Counted from the first letter of the stretch, positions 1-9,089 are shown. The stretch: DNA of 64,000 bases from an uncultured Gammaproteobacteria bacterium (GCA_913060975.1 CAJXVC010000002.1:434001-498000), one strand, 5' to 3'. Translations and numbers: made by a program. Notes: generated from the sequence alone by a model not told the origin.

Positions 1-1246
1 CACTCGTGGCCACTAGCTGAACGTGTACGCCCAGTGCAACCAGCGGCAGGGTAATCGCAGCCACCGGTAAACCATAAGCCACAGTACGATCAGATGCAGT
101 GGCCAATCCCAGCAGGCCAGCAGCAAAGGCCAGGCCCAACAGCGCCAGCATTAGTGGCGCACCGACCGGTGTAAAAGGAATTGTCGTATCCAGCATGCTG
201 GCCAACATGCGAGCTTGTAGTTCAACTCCTGGCGTAGCGCCGCTGTAAGGTGTAGGCACAATGTCGCCCATACCAAATGCTGTAGCACCCAAAAGTACCC
301 AGGTGTTGTCCAGCATGGCGGAATCAGCTGTACCGTTTAAAAGATCGACTGCAGATATCGCCCGATAACTATCCGGTGTGCTGCGGTAAGAAATGCGCAG
401 ATTGCCTTCGGCATCAAGCGGCACTTCCAAACCTGGATAGGAGTCCAAGCGTAATATTTGCGCAGGGTCGAACAGGGATTCGCCTGGCGATAAAGTCACC
501 GACCAATCACTGCTCTGGGTTGCCTGCAGCAATGCCGATATTGGCAGAATCGGATACGCCGCACCGGAAACACAAATAATCGCTGGCGCCTTGCGAATCG
601 CACCGTCGTTATCAATGAGTGGCGTGATGTGGCCCTTTGGCGTATTGGCGAACAAAGCATGGGGCGCCAAATAGCTGTTGGTTTGAGGCAAAGTCAGGTT
701 TGGTGTGGCTGAAGACGCAATATTACAACTGGCGCCAATCAGCGGGTGTGTCATCTGCCCCGCCTGCACGGTGCCATCAGACGCCAATACCGGCACTTGT
801 GCGAGCACCGCACCTGATGAACTCTGCAATGCAGCTAGCAAAGCCTGGTCGCCTTGTCGCGGTTCGGAATACACCACATCGTGTATCTGCAATTGTGCAC
901 CCGCATTGGCAATTGCTTCAGTCAGCTCCGCCATGGTCTCGCGTGACCACGGCCACGGGCCAACTTCTGCCAGGCTGCGCTCATCAATCGTCACTAGTGT
1001 TATACGTTGTTCAATTGCAGTGTCGGGAGCAAGCAACCAACCCAGAGCACCAACGCGCTCTTCCAGTGTCTCAAGGCTGGACCGGAAAAGGCTCAACACC
1101 GCGAGCGCGCCAATAGCCGCAATCGCCAATACCAGCAATCTGCCGGCCAAAGGCGACAGTCGAAGAAGGGGGTTCAAGGGATTGAAGAAGTTACCCTTTT
1201 TACCTTGGTTACTTTGGTTACCCTGATAAGTGCGAGACTCTGACAT
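1..1246 (-). CDS. CHASE2-domain membrane sensor protein (C-terminus beyond left edge)
   Basis: The reading frame is open from an ATG at 1246 to the left edge, giving about 415 residues. After a short polar N-terminus (residues 1-30) there is one transmembrane segment (about 33-52), then a long extracytoplasmic region with CHASE2-like features such as LVTIDERSLAEVGPWPWSR, followed by hydrophobic segments near the edge. In CHASE2 proteins this sensor is typically followed by several membrane helices and a cytoplasmic output domain, most often an adenylate/guanylate cyclase or a kinase; that part is not visible, so the output is unknown. The start lies 4 bases downstream of the stop of the FecR-domain gene, so the two are almost certainly co-transcribed. 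FecR/CHASE2 pairs are a recurrent combination. The CHASE2 assignment is firm; the cyclase assignment is only an inference. Confidence 0.85.
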   Translation of the reverse strand, partial: MSESRTYQGNQSNQGKKGNFFNPLNPLLRLSPLAGRLLVLAIAAIGALAVLSLFRSSLETLEERVGALGWLLAPDTAIEQRITLVTIDERSLAEVGPWPWSRETMAELTEAIANAGAQLQIHDVVYSEPRQGDQALLAALQSSSGAVLAQVPVLASDGTVQAGQMTHPLIGASCNIASSATPNLTLPQTNSYLAPHALFANTPKGHITPLIDNDGAIRKAPAIICVSGAAYPILPISALLQATQSSDWSVTLSPGESLFDPAQILRLDSYPGLEVPLDAEGNLRISYRSTPDSYRAISAVDLLNGTADSAMLDNTWVLLGATAFGMGDIVPTPYSGATPGVELQARMLASMLDTTIPFTPVGAPLMLALLGLAFAAGLLGLATASDRTVAYGLPVAAITLPLVALGVHVQLVATS

Positions 1247-1250
1247 AGGA

Positions 1251-2669
1251 CTATTGACTATCCCAAAGCGTCAGGCCGGAAACAGAGCCGTCTTGCAATT
1301 GTTTTTCGAAAAAGTAGCCAGCCTCTTGCCCATCGATGCTGACCGCACCAGCCATGGTTTGCTCTGCGAGGCGGCTATTGAAATAACCACCATCAGAGAT
1401 ATTGCCGGATGCATTAAAATTCACAGCCCCAGTGATATCGTGACTTAAATCCAAACCGGTATCGAAAGTGCTCGCAACGAAATCAATATCCAGATTTCCG
1501 CCGTCCACTTGCATGGCCACAACACCATTGGCCGAGTCGTAAAACGCCTGGGCACTGGTCAAGCCAAAGCTGATCACGCCGAGATCTTGCGCAACACGAG
1601 TGCCGTTAAGTTCAGGGCGATAGAGGCGATATTCCAGATCATCAGAGGCAACAGTGATTTTGCGGTCGAATTGCTCAGAATTATAGGAAAGGGTAATACG
1701 CTCGGCATCACCATACCCGTTGGACCAGCGGCCCCAGACCAATTGACGCTCATTCAGAATAGACGCAGTTACCGGGTTTTCCGGCGTAATGCCTGGTAAA
1801 GGGTCAACTGTGCCTGCTTGTCCCTGATCCAGACCCGCCGCCTCGGCAGTGACGCGCGTTGTAGTCACACTTTCTAAATAAACATCATTGCTGATGGTCT
1901 TACCGTCTTCATTTTCATTACTTTCCGAGTCAGCCAGAGCTAACTGCACTTCGCCGCGCATGGAATTCGGGTCGCGCTCATGGGGCGCGGGCATCAGTCG
2001 AGGTGTGGGTGATTCGCCTTCAAGCTCAAAAATCTGCAGTGAAGCATCAGTAAGTTCGACTGCATTCAAGTCACAAGGGCCGAAAGCATCCATCGCACAC
2101 TCGGATGAATAGGGTGCCATGACGATAGCGCCTTCGCGCACCAGAGCACGGGTTGTTCGATCTGTCGCGCTCACAATAAAGTCTGTGCCACGCACGCCAA
2201 TCGCGGCAATAGGGGTGTTCAGGCGAAAGCGGTCGCGAGCTGACTTGGCGGCATCGCCGGAGATGGCCCGGGTAACACCTTCTTCGAGATTGAATTTGAC
2301 CGAGGATTGTTCTGGGCGGACTGGGTCATAGTCGTAACGGACGATTTCCAAACGACTGCCTGGCCGGACGCTCACCAGCGCATCATCAGCAAAATGGATA
2401 TGAACGTGACCATTGGCTTCGGTAAATACCTGATCGCTTGCCTGCAGCTGCAGGCCTCTGCGAGCAGCCACTCGCTCATTATCAGCATTGACGATAAACG
2501 CTTTGCCAAGCACAAGCGAAATTTCACCCACAACAGAATGACCTGCTGGAGGAGCTGGCTCTGCAGCCTTGGCGCCCATCATCATGATGGTGCAAGCCAT
2601 AGCTACAAAAAAGGAATGCTTGAATCTGCTCATGTTATGCGTAAATCTGACGAGTATGTTGAGTGTCAT
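1251..2669 (-). CDS. FecR-domain periplasmic protein
   Basis: A 472-residue protein with an N-terminal signal peptide ending near AKAAEP. The FecR domain lies at about residues 45-190: a nearby VRPGSRLEI motif is followed by the typical core NTPIAAIGVRGTDF, with an acidic linker and a beta-rich C-terminal region (about 300-472) that I do not recognise. Unlike classical FecR anti-sigma regulators it has no cytoplasmic N-terminal domain, so it is probably a periplasmic or outer-membrane sensor or scaffold. An internal ATG at 2633 (residue 13) gives a more conventional signal peptide starting MSRFKHSF; neither start has a strong Shine-Dalgarno sequence. It is followed after 4 bases by the CHASE2 gene and is divergent from the Crp-like gene. 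Confidence 0.8.
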   Translation of the reverse strand: MTLNILVRFTHNMSRFKHSFFVAMACTIMMMGAKAAEPAPPAGHSVVGEISLVLGKAFIVNADNERVAARRGLQLQASDQVFTEANGHVHIHFADDALVSVRPGSRLEIVRYDYDPVRPEQSSVKFNLEEGVTRAISGDAAKSARDRFRLNTPIAAIGVRGTDFIVSATDRTTRALVREGAIVMAPYSSECAMDAFGPCDLNAVELTDASLQIFELEGESPTPRLMPAPHERDPNSMRGEVQLALADSESNENEDGKTISNDVYLESVTTTRVTAEAAGLDQGQAGTVDPLPGITPENPVTASILNERQLVWGRWSNGYGDAERITLSYNSEQFDRKITVASDDLEYRLYRPELNGTRVAQDLGVISFGLTSAQAFYDSANGVVAMQVDGGNLDIDFVASTFDTGLDLSHDITGAVNFNASGNISDGGYFNSRLAEQTMAGAVSIDGQEAGYFFEKQLQDGSVSGLTLWDSQ

Positions 2670-2822
2670 AGTTTAAATCACGTTGACTGCTTGCATAGAG
2701 TAGAAACACTGAAATTGACGGTTTCATGCGCTGATTGGCGTTTAAAACCAGCTATTTAGCTCTATTCACGCAGGTATCCCACGCTAGGTAGGAGAAAGTT
2801 ACCTTAAAGATGGGCACATCCG

Positions 2823-2838
2823 CGTGACTGGAATCACA
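2823..2838. promoter_or_regulatory. CRP-type operator (GTGA-N6-TCAC)
   Basis: The 16 bases CGTGACTGGAATCACA match the CRP consensus half-sites GTGA and TCAC at the correct six-base spacing. It lies in the divergent spacer between the FecR gene and the Crp-like gene. Its centre is about 62 bases upstream of the start point predicted from the TATAAT box at 2881, which is close to the -61.5 of class I CRP-activated promoters. It could be bound by the adjacent Crp-like protein or by a housekeeping CRP/Vfr. Confidence 0.65.
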
Positions 2839-2857
2839 TGGCACTGCGATATTAGCT

Positions 2858-2886
2858 TTTAACCCGATTCTTCAGGCACTTATAAT
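2858..2886 (+). promoter_or_regulatory. Predicted promoter of the Crp/Fnr gene
   Basis: A perfect -10 box TATAAT occupies 2881-2886. With a 17-base spacer the -35 position reads TTTAAC, a poor match to TTGACA, as expected for an activator-dependent promoter. Transcription would begin near 2893, about 50 bases before the GTG start at 2945. Confidence 0.55.
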
Positions 2887-2944
2887 TCTCGCCCGGTCGG
2901 CCTTTTGGCACCACTTCCGTCATTTTCAGGGATATTAGTTCAAC

Positions 2945-3652
2945 GTGGTTACCTCCGAACTATTGAGCACTTTTCCGCTCTTGAAATCCCTGCCTAAAGC
3001 CACTCTGGCTCCGCTTGCAGAGCAATGTGTACTGCAAAAATTTAGCCGGCGCGGGATCGTCCTAACTGCAGGAAAATCGGAAGAAACTGTGGTTTTCCTA
3101 TTTGAAGGAAGGCTACAAGGCGTTGATTTTACAGTAGATGGCCGCGAAGTAGGCATTTACTTCGTAGAGCCGGGCGAGTACTGCGGCGAGCTTGGTGTTT
3201 TTGATCGCGGACCACAGCCTGAGTACATCATCGCTCTTAGCCCCTCTGTGGTCGTCACAATGCCAATGGACGCGCTGCGTCAGGCAATGCAACACTGCCC
3301 CGAACTAACCAGTACACTTGCTATAAAAGTGGCTAATCGCGTGCGTCAGTTGACTCTTCAGCGCTCTTTGTTAGGTATGCCTAATGTCGAACAGCGTGTA
3401 TGTCACCAGCTTTTACTAATGGTGCCGGATAAAGACAAGATCACTTTGCAGGAGTCGGCCATTGCCAATCCACCGACGCATATGGAAATCGCCATAATGC
3501 TCAATTTAAGTCGAGAAACCGTCACTAGGACATTCCGGAAATTACAGGACTTGCAAATAGTGAGACGCGACGGCAGCTATCAGCTCAAAATAGTCGATTT
3601 ACGTGCCCTTAAAGAATTGGCAGACGGTGATAGAAAAGCTGGACAAGAGTAA
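2945..3652 (+). CDS. Crp/Fnr-family transcriptional regulator
   Basis: A 235-residue protein with an N-terminal cyclic-nucleotide-binding fold (about 10-125, including GEYCGELGVF at 77-86), a dimerisation helix and a C-terminal helix-turn-helix. The recognition helix carries S189-R190-E191-T-V-T-R195, which keeps the Arg, Glu and Arg that E. coli CRP uses to read GTGA. In the ligand pocket the Gly-Glu pair is kept (G81, E82), but the positions of CRP Arg82-Ser83 read Pro92-Glu93 and CRP Thr127 aligns with Leu, so ordinary cAMP binding is doubtful. There is no N-terminal Fnr-type cysteine cluster. The start is GTG with AGGGAT about 9 bases upstream. It may control the divergent FecR/CHASE2 pair, the secretion genes downstream, or itself. 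Confidence 0.88.
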   Translation: MVTSELLSTFPLLKSLPKATLAPLAEQCVLQKFSRRGIVLTAGKSEETVVFLFEGRLQGVDFTVDGREVGIYFVEPGEYCGELGVFDRGPQPEYIIALSPSVVVTMPMDALRQAMQHCPELTSTLAIKVANRVRQLTLQRSLLGMPNVEQRVCHQLLLMVPDKDKITLQESAIANPPTHMEIAIMLNLSRETVTRTFRKLQDLQIVRRDGSYQLKIVDLRALKELADGDRKAGQE

Positions 3653-3876
3653 AACATCAATACCCCAGATTATTGTCCGGATTACTCATCAACAGCCGAT
3701 ATTGCTCTAGATAAGTTTGGCGTCGGGAGCGTATTGTCTAAACAGGGGGTTGAAATGCATCGAAACTCCCCTCATTTAAAGGTGACTATTAGCCCAACGA
3801 TTGAAAGCGAAAATTGTGAGTCTATATTTCCTCAACTGTTGTATTAAGAGTTTTCTAGCGGAAAATTAATTAGCCC

Positions 3877-5598
3877 ATGGTCAATAATTCGAACAACCCT
3901 GAATATCAAGAGCTCAAAAACACGCTGAAGGAGATAAAATCCTATTTTATCTACGCAGGTTTGTTCAGCGCTGCAATCAATGTGCTCATGCTAACTCCCA
4001 TAATTTACATGCTACAAGTCTATGATCGAGTGATCTCGAGTGGCAGCCTGTCTACCTTAACTATGCTAACTCTGCTCATGATTGGTTTGCTCGTCGCTAT
4101 GGGTGGCTTTGAGTGGGTAAGATCCATGATCCTTATCAGTGCTAGTAATAAGATCGAGTCAAAATTGCGACGACGCGTATACAGTGCAACGTTCAAGCAG
4201 GCGCTTTTGACTGGGGGGCTAAATGCCAGCCCACAACCTATTTCCGATTTATCCGCTTTGAGACAATTCCTGACTGGCAATGGACTGTTCGCATTTTTTG
4301 ACGCGCCCTGGTTTCCAATCTACATCGGCATCATGTTCCTTTTCCACCCTTGGTTTGGAGTCGCTGGGATTGTTGCTGGCTTGATCATGGTTGTTCTAGC
4401 TATCACTAACGAAAAAGTAACCAGCAATAAACTTAAAAAAGCAAATCAGTTAAATAACAATCTGTCTGGCCAAGTCACGAATACTCTTGCCAACGCTGAA
4501 GTCGTCGCCGCCATGGGTATGGAAGATAGCCTGCGCTACCGCCAAGAAAATAGTTCTGATGAAGTGTTGAAGTTACAAACCGACGCCAGCCGCTCCGCGA
4601 GTATGTTGACCAGTTTCAGTAAGTCATTTCGCATCATCATGCAATCTGCTGTGCTAGGTCTAGGTGCCCTCCTCGCGTTGAGGCAAGAAATCTCGCCAGG
4701 CATGATGATAGCAGGTTCTCTATTATTGGGACGTGCACTAGCACCCATCGACTTGTTAGTAAGTTCTTGGAAAGGCTTCTCTGTGGCTCGAGCTCAATTT
4801 GCTAGATTGGGCGAACTCTTGGATCTAATTCCAGCAACTCCCCAAACCATGGAATTGCCGGCGCCAGAAGGGTCTTTGCATACCGAAAAGCTTGTTGTTG
4901 TACCGCCTGGATCAAAAACCCCTGTCATCCGTGGAATAAGCTTCCAGGTAGAGGCTGGCGAAGCTCTCGGCATTGTCGGCCCCAGTGCATCTGGCAAATC
5001 CACATTGGCACGAGCACTATTAGGAATATGGCCCGCTTATTCTGGCAAAGTGCGGCTAGACGGTGCCGATATTTCATCTTGGGATCGAATCAAGCTTGGA
5101 CCACATATCGGATATTTGCCTCAAGATATCGAGTTGTTTACTGGCTCTATTTCGGAAAATATTTCCCGGTTTGGCGATGCTGATCCGGAAAAGATTGTAG
5201 CCGCAGCAAAATTATCTGGAGTGCATGAACTTGTTTTAAAACTACCGCAGGGCTATGACACAGTTATTGGTGCAAGTGGTGGCGCACTTTCAGGTGGGCA
5301 ACGTCAACGTATCGGGCTCGCGCGTGCTGTATATAACAATCCTAAATTGTTGGTTCTTGATGAACCAAATTCAAATCTAGACGATCAAGGCGAGCGTGAG
5401 TTAGTCGAAGCTCTGCAAAGGATCAAGGCCAACGGCTGCACAATAATTGTTATCAGTCATCGCACGATGATCCTTCAGTGTGTTGACAAGATTTTAGCGA
5501 TCAAAGAAGGGACTGTTGTAGGCTTTGGTCCGAGGGATCAAATACTTGCAAACTTAACCGGTTCTACACCACAAATTCATAAATCCGCGGCAGGTTAA
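3877..5598 (+). CDS. Type I secretion ABC transporter (PrtD/AprD family)
   Basis: Inner-membrane exporter half-transporter of 573 residues that would power secretion of a C-terminally signalled protein across both membranes. The N-terminal membrane domain (about 20-310) has several hydrophobic helices; the nucleotide-binding domain has Walker A GPSASGKST (about 368-376), signature LSGGQRQR (about 470) and Walker B LLVLDEP (about 490). It lacks an N-terminal C39 peptidase domain, which fits the PrtD/AprD/RsaD group that exports RTX-type proteases, lipases and S-layer or adhesin proteins. It begins the ABC-HlyD-TolC set, 224 bases after the Crp-like gene. No candidate RTX substrate is encoded in the window. 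Confidence 0.92.
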   Translation: MVNNSNNPEYQELKNTLKEIKSYFIYAGLFSAAINVLMLTPIIYMLQVYDRVISSGSLSTLTMLTLLMIGLLVAMGGFEWVRSMILISASNKIESKLRRRVYSATFKQALLTGGLNASPQPISDLSALRQFLTGNGLFAFFDAPWFPIYIGIMFLFHPWFGVAGIVAGLIMVVLAITNEKVTSNKLKKANQLNNNLSGQVTNTLANAEVVAAMGMEDSLRYRQENSSDEVLKLQTDASRSASMLTSFSKSFRIIMQSAVLGLGALLALRQEISPGMMIAGSLLLGRALAPIDLLVSSWKGFSVARAQFARLGELLDLIPATPQTMELPAPEGSLHTEKLVVVPPGSKTPVIRGISFQVEAGEALGIVGPSASGKSTLARALLGIWPAYSGKVRLDGADISSWDRIKLGPHIGYLPQDIELFTGSISENISRFGDADPEKIVAAAKLSGVHELVLKLPQGYDTVIGASGGALSGGQRQRIGLARAVYNNPKLLVLDEPNSNLDDQGERELVEALQRIKANGCTIIVISHRTMILQCVDKILAIKEGTVVGFGPRDQILANLTGSTPQIHKSAAG

Positions 5599-5628
5599 AA
5601 GCCCAATATCGAAATATAGGCATGCAAA

Positions 5629-6975
5629 TTGAGTAAACAAACGAACAGCAACTTGCCCATCATTAGTGAACAAGCCTTGGGCACGTCTACATTAGAATCT
5701 CTTACTAGTATGGAATATCCCAAACGAGTTGGGCTAACCATATTCCTATTGGTATTTGGGGTATTCGGCTTATGGGCAGCTGTAGCCCCACTCGATGGTG
5801 CAGCATTTGCCGCTGGTACTGTAACTGTTCGCTCATATAAGAAAGTAGTTCAACACCTAGAAGGCGGCATAATAAGCGATATCCTCGTTCAGGATGGGGA
5901 CATTGTAGATACAGGACAACCATTATTGCTGATGGACAATACACAACCCCAGGCGCAGCTTGAGATTGTGAATAGCCAATACATAGCAATGAAAGCACGG
6001 GAAGCTCGGCTAATTGCAGAGCGGGATAATAGAGAGACAATTGAGTTCCCCGAGCTATTGAATTCCGATGATTCAATAGCTCAAGAAGAATTAAACGCAC
6101 AGCAGGAAATCTTTACCGCTAGGCGAGAGGCTCGACTTGGAGAAGTTGAAGTTCTGGAGCAGCGCATCCAACAGTTGCAATCGCGTTTAGTCGGACTGCG
6201 CGGATTGAAAGAAAGCAAAGAGCAGCTTGCTAGATCATTTAGCGAAGAGTTATCCGATATTAGTGAACTCCTCAGCCAAGGATTTTCAGATAAAAACCAA
6301 TTACGGGATCTGGAAAGAAACCAATCAAGACTACAAGGTGAAGCCGCAGAGCTATTGGCATCTATAGCTTCTACGGAAATGCAGATAGGAGAAGCTCGGC
6401 TGCAAATACTGCAATTAAATAGAGAATTTAAAAATGAAGTCGTGCAGTCACTTAGCGAAACACAGACTAATATTAAAGACGTACGCGAACGCATGTATGC
6501 CTTGCAAGATGTCGTATCACGTACCATTGTGCGAGCGCCAGTAGCAGGGATCGTTAATGGCATGCAATTCCATACAATTGGCGGGGTAATTAGCCCAGGC
6601 ACTCAAATAGCTGAAATAGTTCCACAATCTGACGAACTGATTGTCGATGCGCGCGTTCTGCCTATTGACATTGATAGAGTTGCCGTTGGTCAAGAAGCAA
6701 CGGTACGCTTCTCTACATTCGGAAGTTCTGTACCAACTATTACCGGCGAAGTTTTGAACCTGTCAGCTGACAGTTTCCCAGATGAATCAACTGGCATGAC
6801 CTATTATCGCGCCAGAGTGGAAGTCACTGAAGAAGGCATGGAAGAATTGGGCGACCTGACACTTCTTCCCGGCATGCCAGCCGAAGTGTTTATTGCAACC
6901 GGCTCAAGAACTTTCTTGCAATACTTGTTTAAACCCTTTTCAAATGCGATCGCACGTAGTTTCAATGAAGATTAA
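5629..6975 (+). CDS. Type I secretion membrane fusion protein (HlyD/PrtE family)
   Basis: A 448-residue periplasmic adaptor linking the ABC exporter to the outer-membrane channel. It has a cytoplasmic N-terminus, one transmembrane helix (about 34-55), a split lipoyl-like domain (QHLEGGIISDILVQDGD near 80-100 and IVRAPVAGIVNGM near 300), a long coiled coil between about 110 and 290, and a beta-barrel C-terminal part. The start is a TTG with TATAGG upstream; an ATG just before it (5622) hits a stop after four codons in another frame, so the TTG is preferred. It follows the ABC gene by 30 bases and overlaps the TolC-like gene. Confidence 0.9.
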   Translation: MSKQTNSNLPIISEQALGTSTLESLTSMEYPKRVGLTIFLLVFGVFGLWAAVAPLDGAAFAAGTVTVRSYKKVVQHLEGGIISDILVQDGDIVDTGQPLLLMDNTQPQAQLEIVNSQYIAMKAREARLIAERDNRETIEFPELLNSDDSIAQEELNAQQEIFTARREARLGEVEVLEQRIQQLQSRLVGLRGLKESKEQLARSFSEELSDISELLSQGFSDKNQLRDLERNQSRLQGEAAELLASIASTEMQIGEARLQILQLNREFKNEVVQSLSETQTNIKDVRERMYALQDVVSRTIVRAPVAGIVNGMQFHTIGGVISPGTQIAEIVPQSDELIVDARVLPIDIDRVAVGQEATVRFSTFGSSVPTITGEVLNLSADSFPDESTGMTYYRARVEVTEEGMEELGDLTLLPGMPAEVFIATGSRTFLQYLFKPFSNAIARSFNED

Positions 6976-8347
6976 TCGTAAGCATCTAACAACTGCAGTC
7001 AGTCTGTCTGTACTGCTGTCTGTGCCATTTGGCTTGCAGTCAGCAGAACTGCCATCGCTCGGTTCTGATCCAGTGAGCCCTGCCGGTCTGACAATTGGAG
7101 AATCTCTCGAAGATTTTTTCACTGCCGCGCTGGATTACAGCCCGCGTATGCGTATTGTAGAAGAAGGCCTGAATATTGGCGCCGCGCGAAAGCAAGCTGC
7201 AACCGGGCAATTATTGCCTCAGGTGCAAGCCAATGGCAGTTTGTCTGACAACCGGCGCGATACTGGTATTGAGGTCCAGAACTTCGATGGTCAGCGGTAT
7301 TCAGTGCAACTGAGTCAGGTGCTATTCAATTGGCGCGCATTTTCAGCGCGCAAACAAGCCTTGCTTGTCGAAGATCAGCTCGAAGCGCAGTATTACTATG
7401 AGCTAGCCACAGTGCTTACCGATGTAGCGGATCGTTACTTCACTGTGCTGCAGGCGCAGGATGCGCTGGACTCTATCGCCTCTGAATTGGAGGCGGTACA
7501 GAATCAACTCGACCAGATCCAAAGTCTTTATGATCGCCAATTGGCACAGATTACTGATCTGTATCAGGCCCAAGCCAGTCTCGCTGCCGTGCGCTCGCAG
7601 CAACTGCAATTGCAGAGTGAACTTGCGATCGCGGAAGAGTCACTGCGCTCGGTTTCAGGTATAGATGTTGGCGATTTGTACCAGCTGCAAGCCGATGCCG
7701 AAATACCAGAAGTTGAGGAAAATATCGATTATTGGGCTGAACAGGCGCGCGTCAACAATCAGCAAATCGAAGCCAGTGAATATGCCTTGCAGGTGGCTGA
7801 CGAGCGCATATCGGAACGGCGTGGTTCCTATATGCCCGAAGTGTCTTTTATCGCGCAACGTCAGGATTCTAACCTTGGTTTCGACAATGCGCCTATATCG
7901 CAAACTGATACTACTTACTACGGCCTCAACGTATCCATTCCGATCTACGCCGGCGGCGCCAATCGCGCCCGTGTTAGCGAAGCCAAAAGCCAGCGCAATA
8001 TCGCCGAGAATGAACTGCGTCAGGTAGAGTTGGAAACCAATGAAAGTGTACGCACGGCCTATTTGCAGGTTCAGTCCAGCGCCAGCCGTACCGAATCGGC
8101 GCAAATTCTGGCCGAATCAACAGCCTTGTCCGCCGAAGCCATGCAACAGGGTTTTAACCTCGGTGTTGTCACCAGCGTTGATTTACTCAATGCGCTGCGT
8201 GATCAATTTCAGGCCGAGCGTGACTTTCAACGTGCGCGCTATGAGCATGTGCGTTACCTGCTGCAACTCAAGCGCGAGGCTGGCTTGTTAGTCCCTGCGG
8301 ATCTGATTGAGGTCAGTAGTTGGCTGACCGATTCTGCTAACCAGTAA
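6965..8347 (+). CDS. TolC-family outer-membrane channel protein
   Basis: A 460-residue outer-membrane efflux protein giving the exit duct of the type I system. The frame extends upstream to 6893, but the ATG at 6965 gives a proper signal peptide (MKINRKHL then a hydrophobic stretch, cleavage near LQSA-ELPSL) and overlaps the HlyD gene by only 11 bases, so it is preferred. The mature protein has the two tandem repeats of the OEP family, with long amphipathic helices rich in Gln, Ala and Glu, and the conserved PIYAGGANRARV stretch before the second helical barrel. It completes a three-gene export operon. Confidence 0.92.
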   Translation: MKINRKHLTTAVSLSVLLSVPFGLQSAELPSLGSDPVSPAGLTIGESLEDFFTAALDYSPRMRIVEEGLNIGAARKQAATGQLLPQVQANGSLSDNRRDTGIEVQNFDGQRYSVQLSQVLFNWRAFSARKQALLVEDQLEAQYYYELATVLTDVADRYFTVLQAQDALDSIASELEAVQNQLDQIQSLYDRQLAQITDLYQAQASLAAVRSQQLQLQSELAIAEESLRSVSGIDVGDLYQLQADAEIPEVEENIDYWAEQARVNNQQIEASEYALQVADERISERRGSYMPEVSFIAQRQDSNLGFDNAPISQTDTTYYGLNVSIPIYAGGANRARVSEAKSQRNIAENELRQVELETNESVRTAYLQVQSSASRTESAQILAESTALSAEAMQQGFNLGVVTSVDLLNALRDQFQAERDFQRARYEHVRYLLQLKREAGLLVPADLIEVSSWLTDSANQ

Positions 8348-8363
8348 CCACCGCCGAACTCAC

Positions 8364-8912
8364 GTGTCACGCATTCAACGCTTTTCTTCCGTCTATATTG
8401 ATTCTGAAGATCGTATTCGTCTCACCGGCAAGACCGATGACGATGCGGTGCTTGGCTGTATGTTAACCATGCGCTTGCTGCGCCGCTTGATTCCGCACTT
8501 GTTAAAAACTCTGGCACCGGAAGAAACTCGAGAAGCTGCGTCAGATGCATCAGCTCAGACTCGACAAGAGACTGCAGCCAGTTCTGCGAGTAATGAACTG
8601 GCTCAGGGTATGGCGCAACTGCGTGCCCAGTCCGCGATCAAGCCGGAAGCACCTGTCAATCTGCCTGAATCAGAAACTCCCTGGCTGGCTCATGCTGTGG
8701 ATATCGCCGCTAACGAGCAACAAGTGTTGCTGACGTTTCGTGATGGCGATGAAGCGAGCCTGCAAGTACAGCTGGACGGCACACAACTGCGCCAATGGCT
8801 GGGTATTCTGTTTCATCTTTGGGTCAAGGCCGAGTGGCCTACCGATCTTTGGCCGGAGTGGATCAAGTCTGAATCGTTAGATGGCAAGCAAACATCCGAT
8901 ACCGTTCATTAG
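8364..8912 (+). CDS. Uncharacterised protein downstream of the type I secretion genes
   Basis: A 182-residue protein I do not recognise. It starts with GTG, 16 bases after the TolC-like stop, so it is probably in the same operon. There is no signal peptide or membrane helix. Residues 1-55 and about 105-165 look folded (the second part ends in a Trp-rich segment with LFHLWVKAEWPTDLWPEW), joined by a low-complexity linker rich in Ala, Ser, Glu and Gln (about 55-95). Its position suggests a cytoplasmic accessory of the export system, but no function can be assigned from sequence. Confidence 0.7.
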   Translation: MSRIQRFSSVYIDSEDRIRLTGKTDDDAVLGCMLTMRLLRRLIPHLLKTLAPEETREAASDASAQTRQETAASSASNELAQGMAQLRAQSAIKPEAPVNLPESETPWLAHAVDIAANEQQVLLTFRDGDEASLQVQLDGTQLRQWLGILFHLWVKAEWPTDLWPEWIKSESLDGKQTSDTVH

Positions 8913-9089
8913 TCCCACGGCATTCTTCCAGCGCAACCAGTCTCCGTAATCGCAATGCTCTGCACGAAACTTTCGCTGTGCTTTCGTTGTACAGTACAGA
9001 CCTAATTGTTAATTCGGGAAAGTGAAGCGACAGCAGAGTTGTAGTGAACTGCTAGCGACCGCATTCAGAAAACAATCGGAAAATAGCAG

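Noticed and set aside
30-1246. Several plus-strand open frames over the CHASE2 gene
   Set aside because: They are shadows of the minus-strand frame, which shows clear CHASE2 features and an open frame to the edge.
3653-3876. CRP-type operator upstream of the type I secretion genes
   Set aside because: Single GTGA half-sites occur (for example in GTGACTATT), but none has a matching TCAC at the right distance.
6893-6964. Upstream extension of the TolC-like gene
   Set aside because: It lies inside the HlyD gene and would bury the signal peptide behind 24 extra residues; the ATG at 6965 is better.
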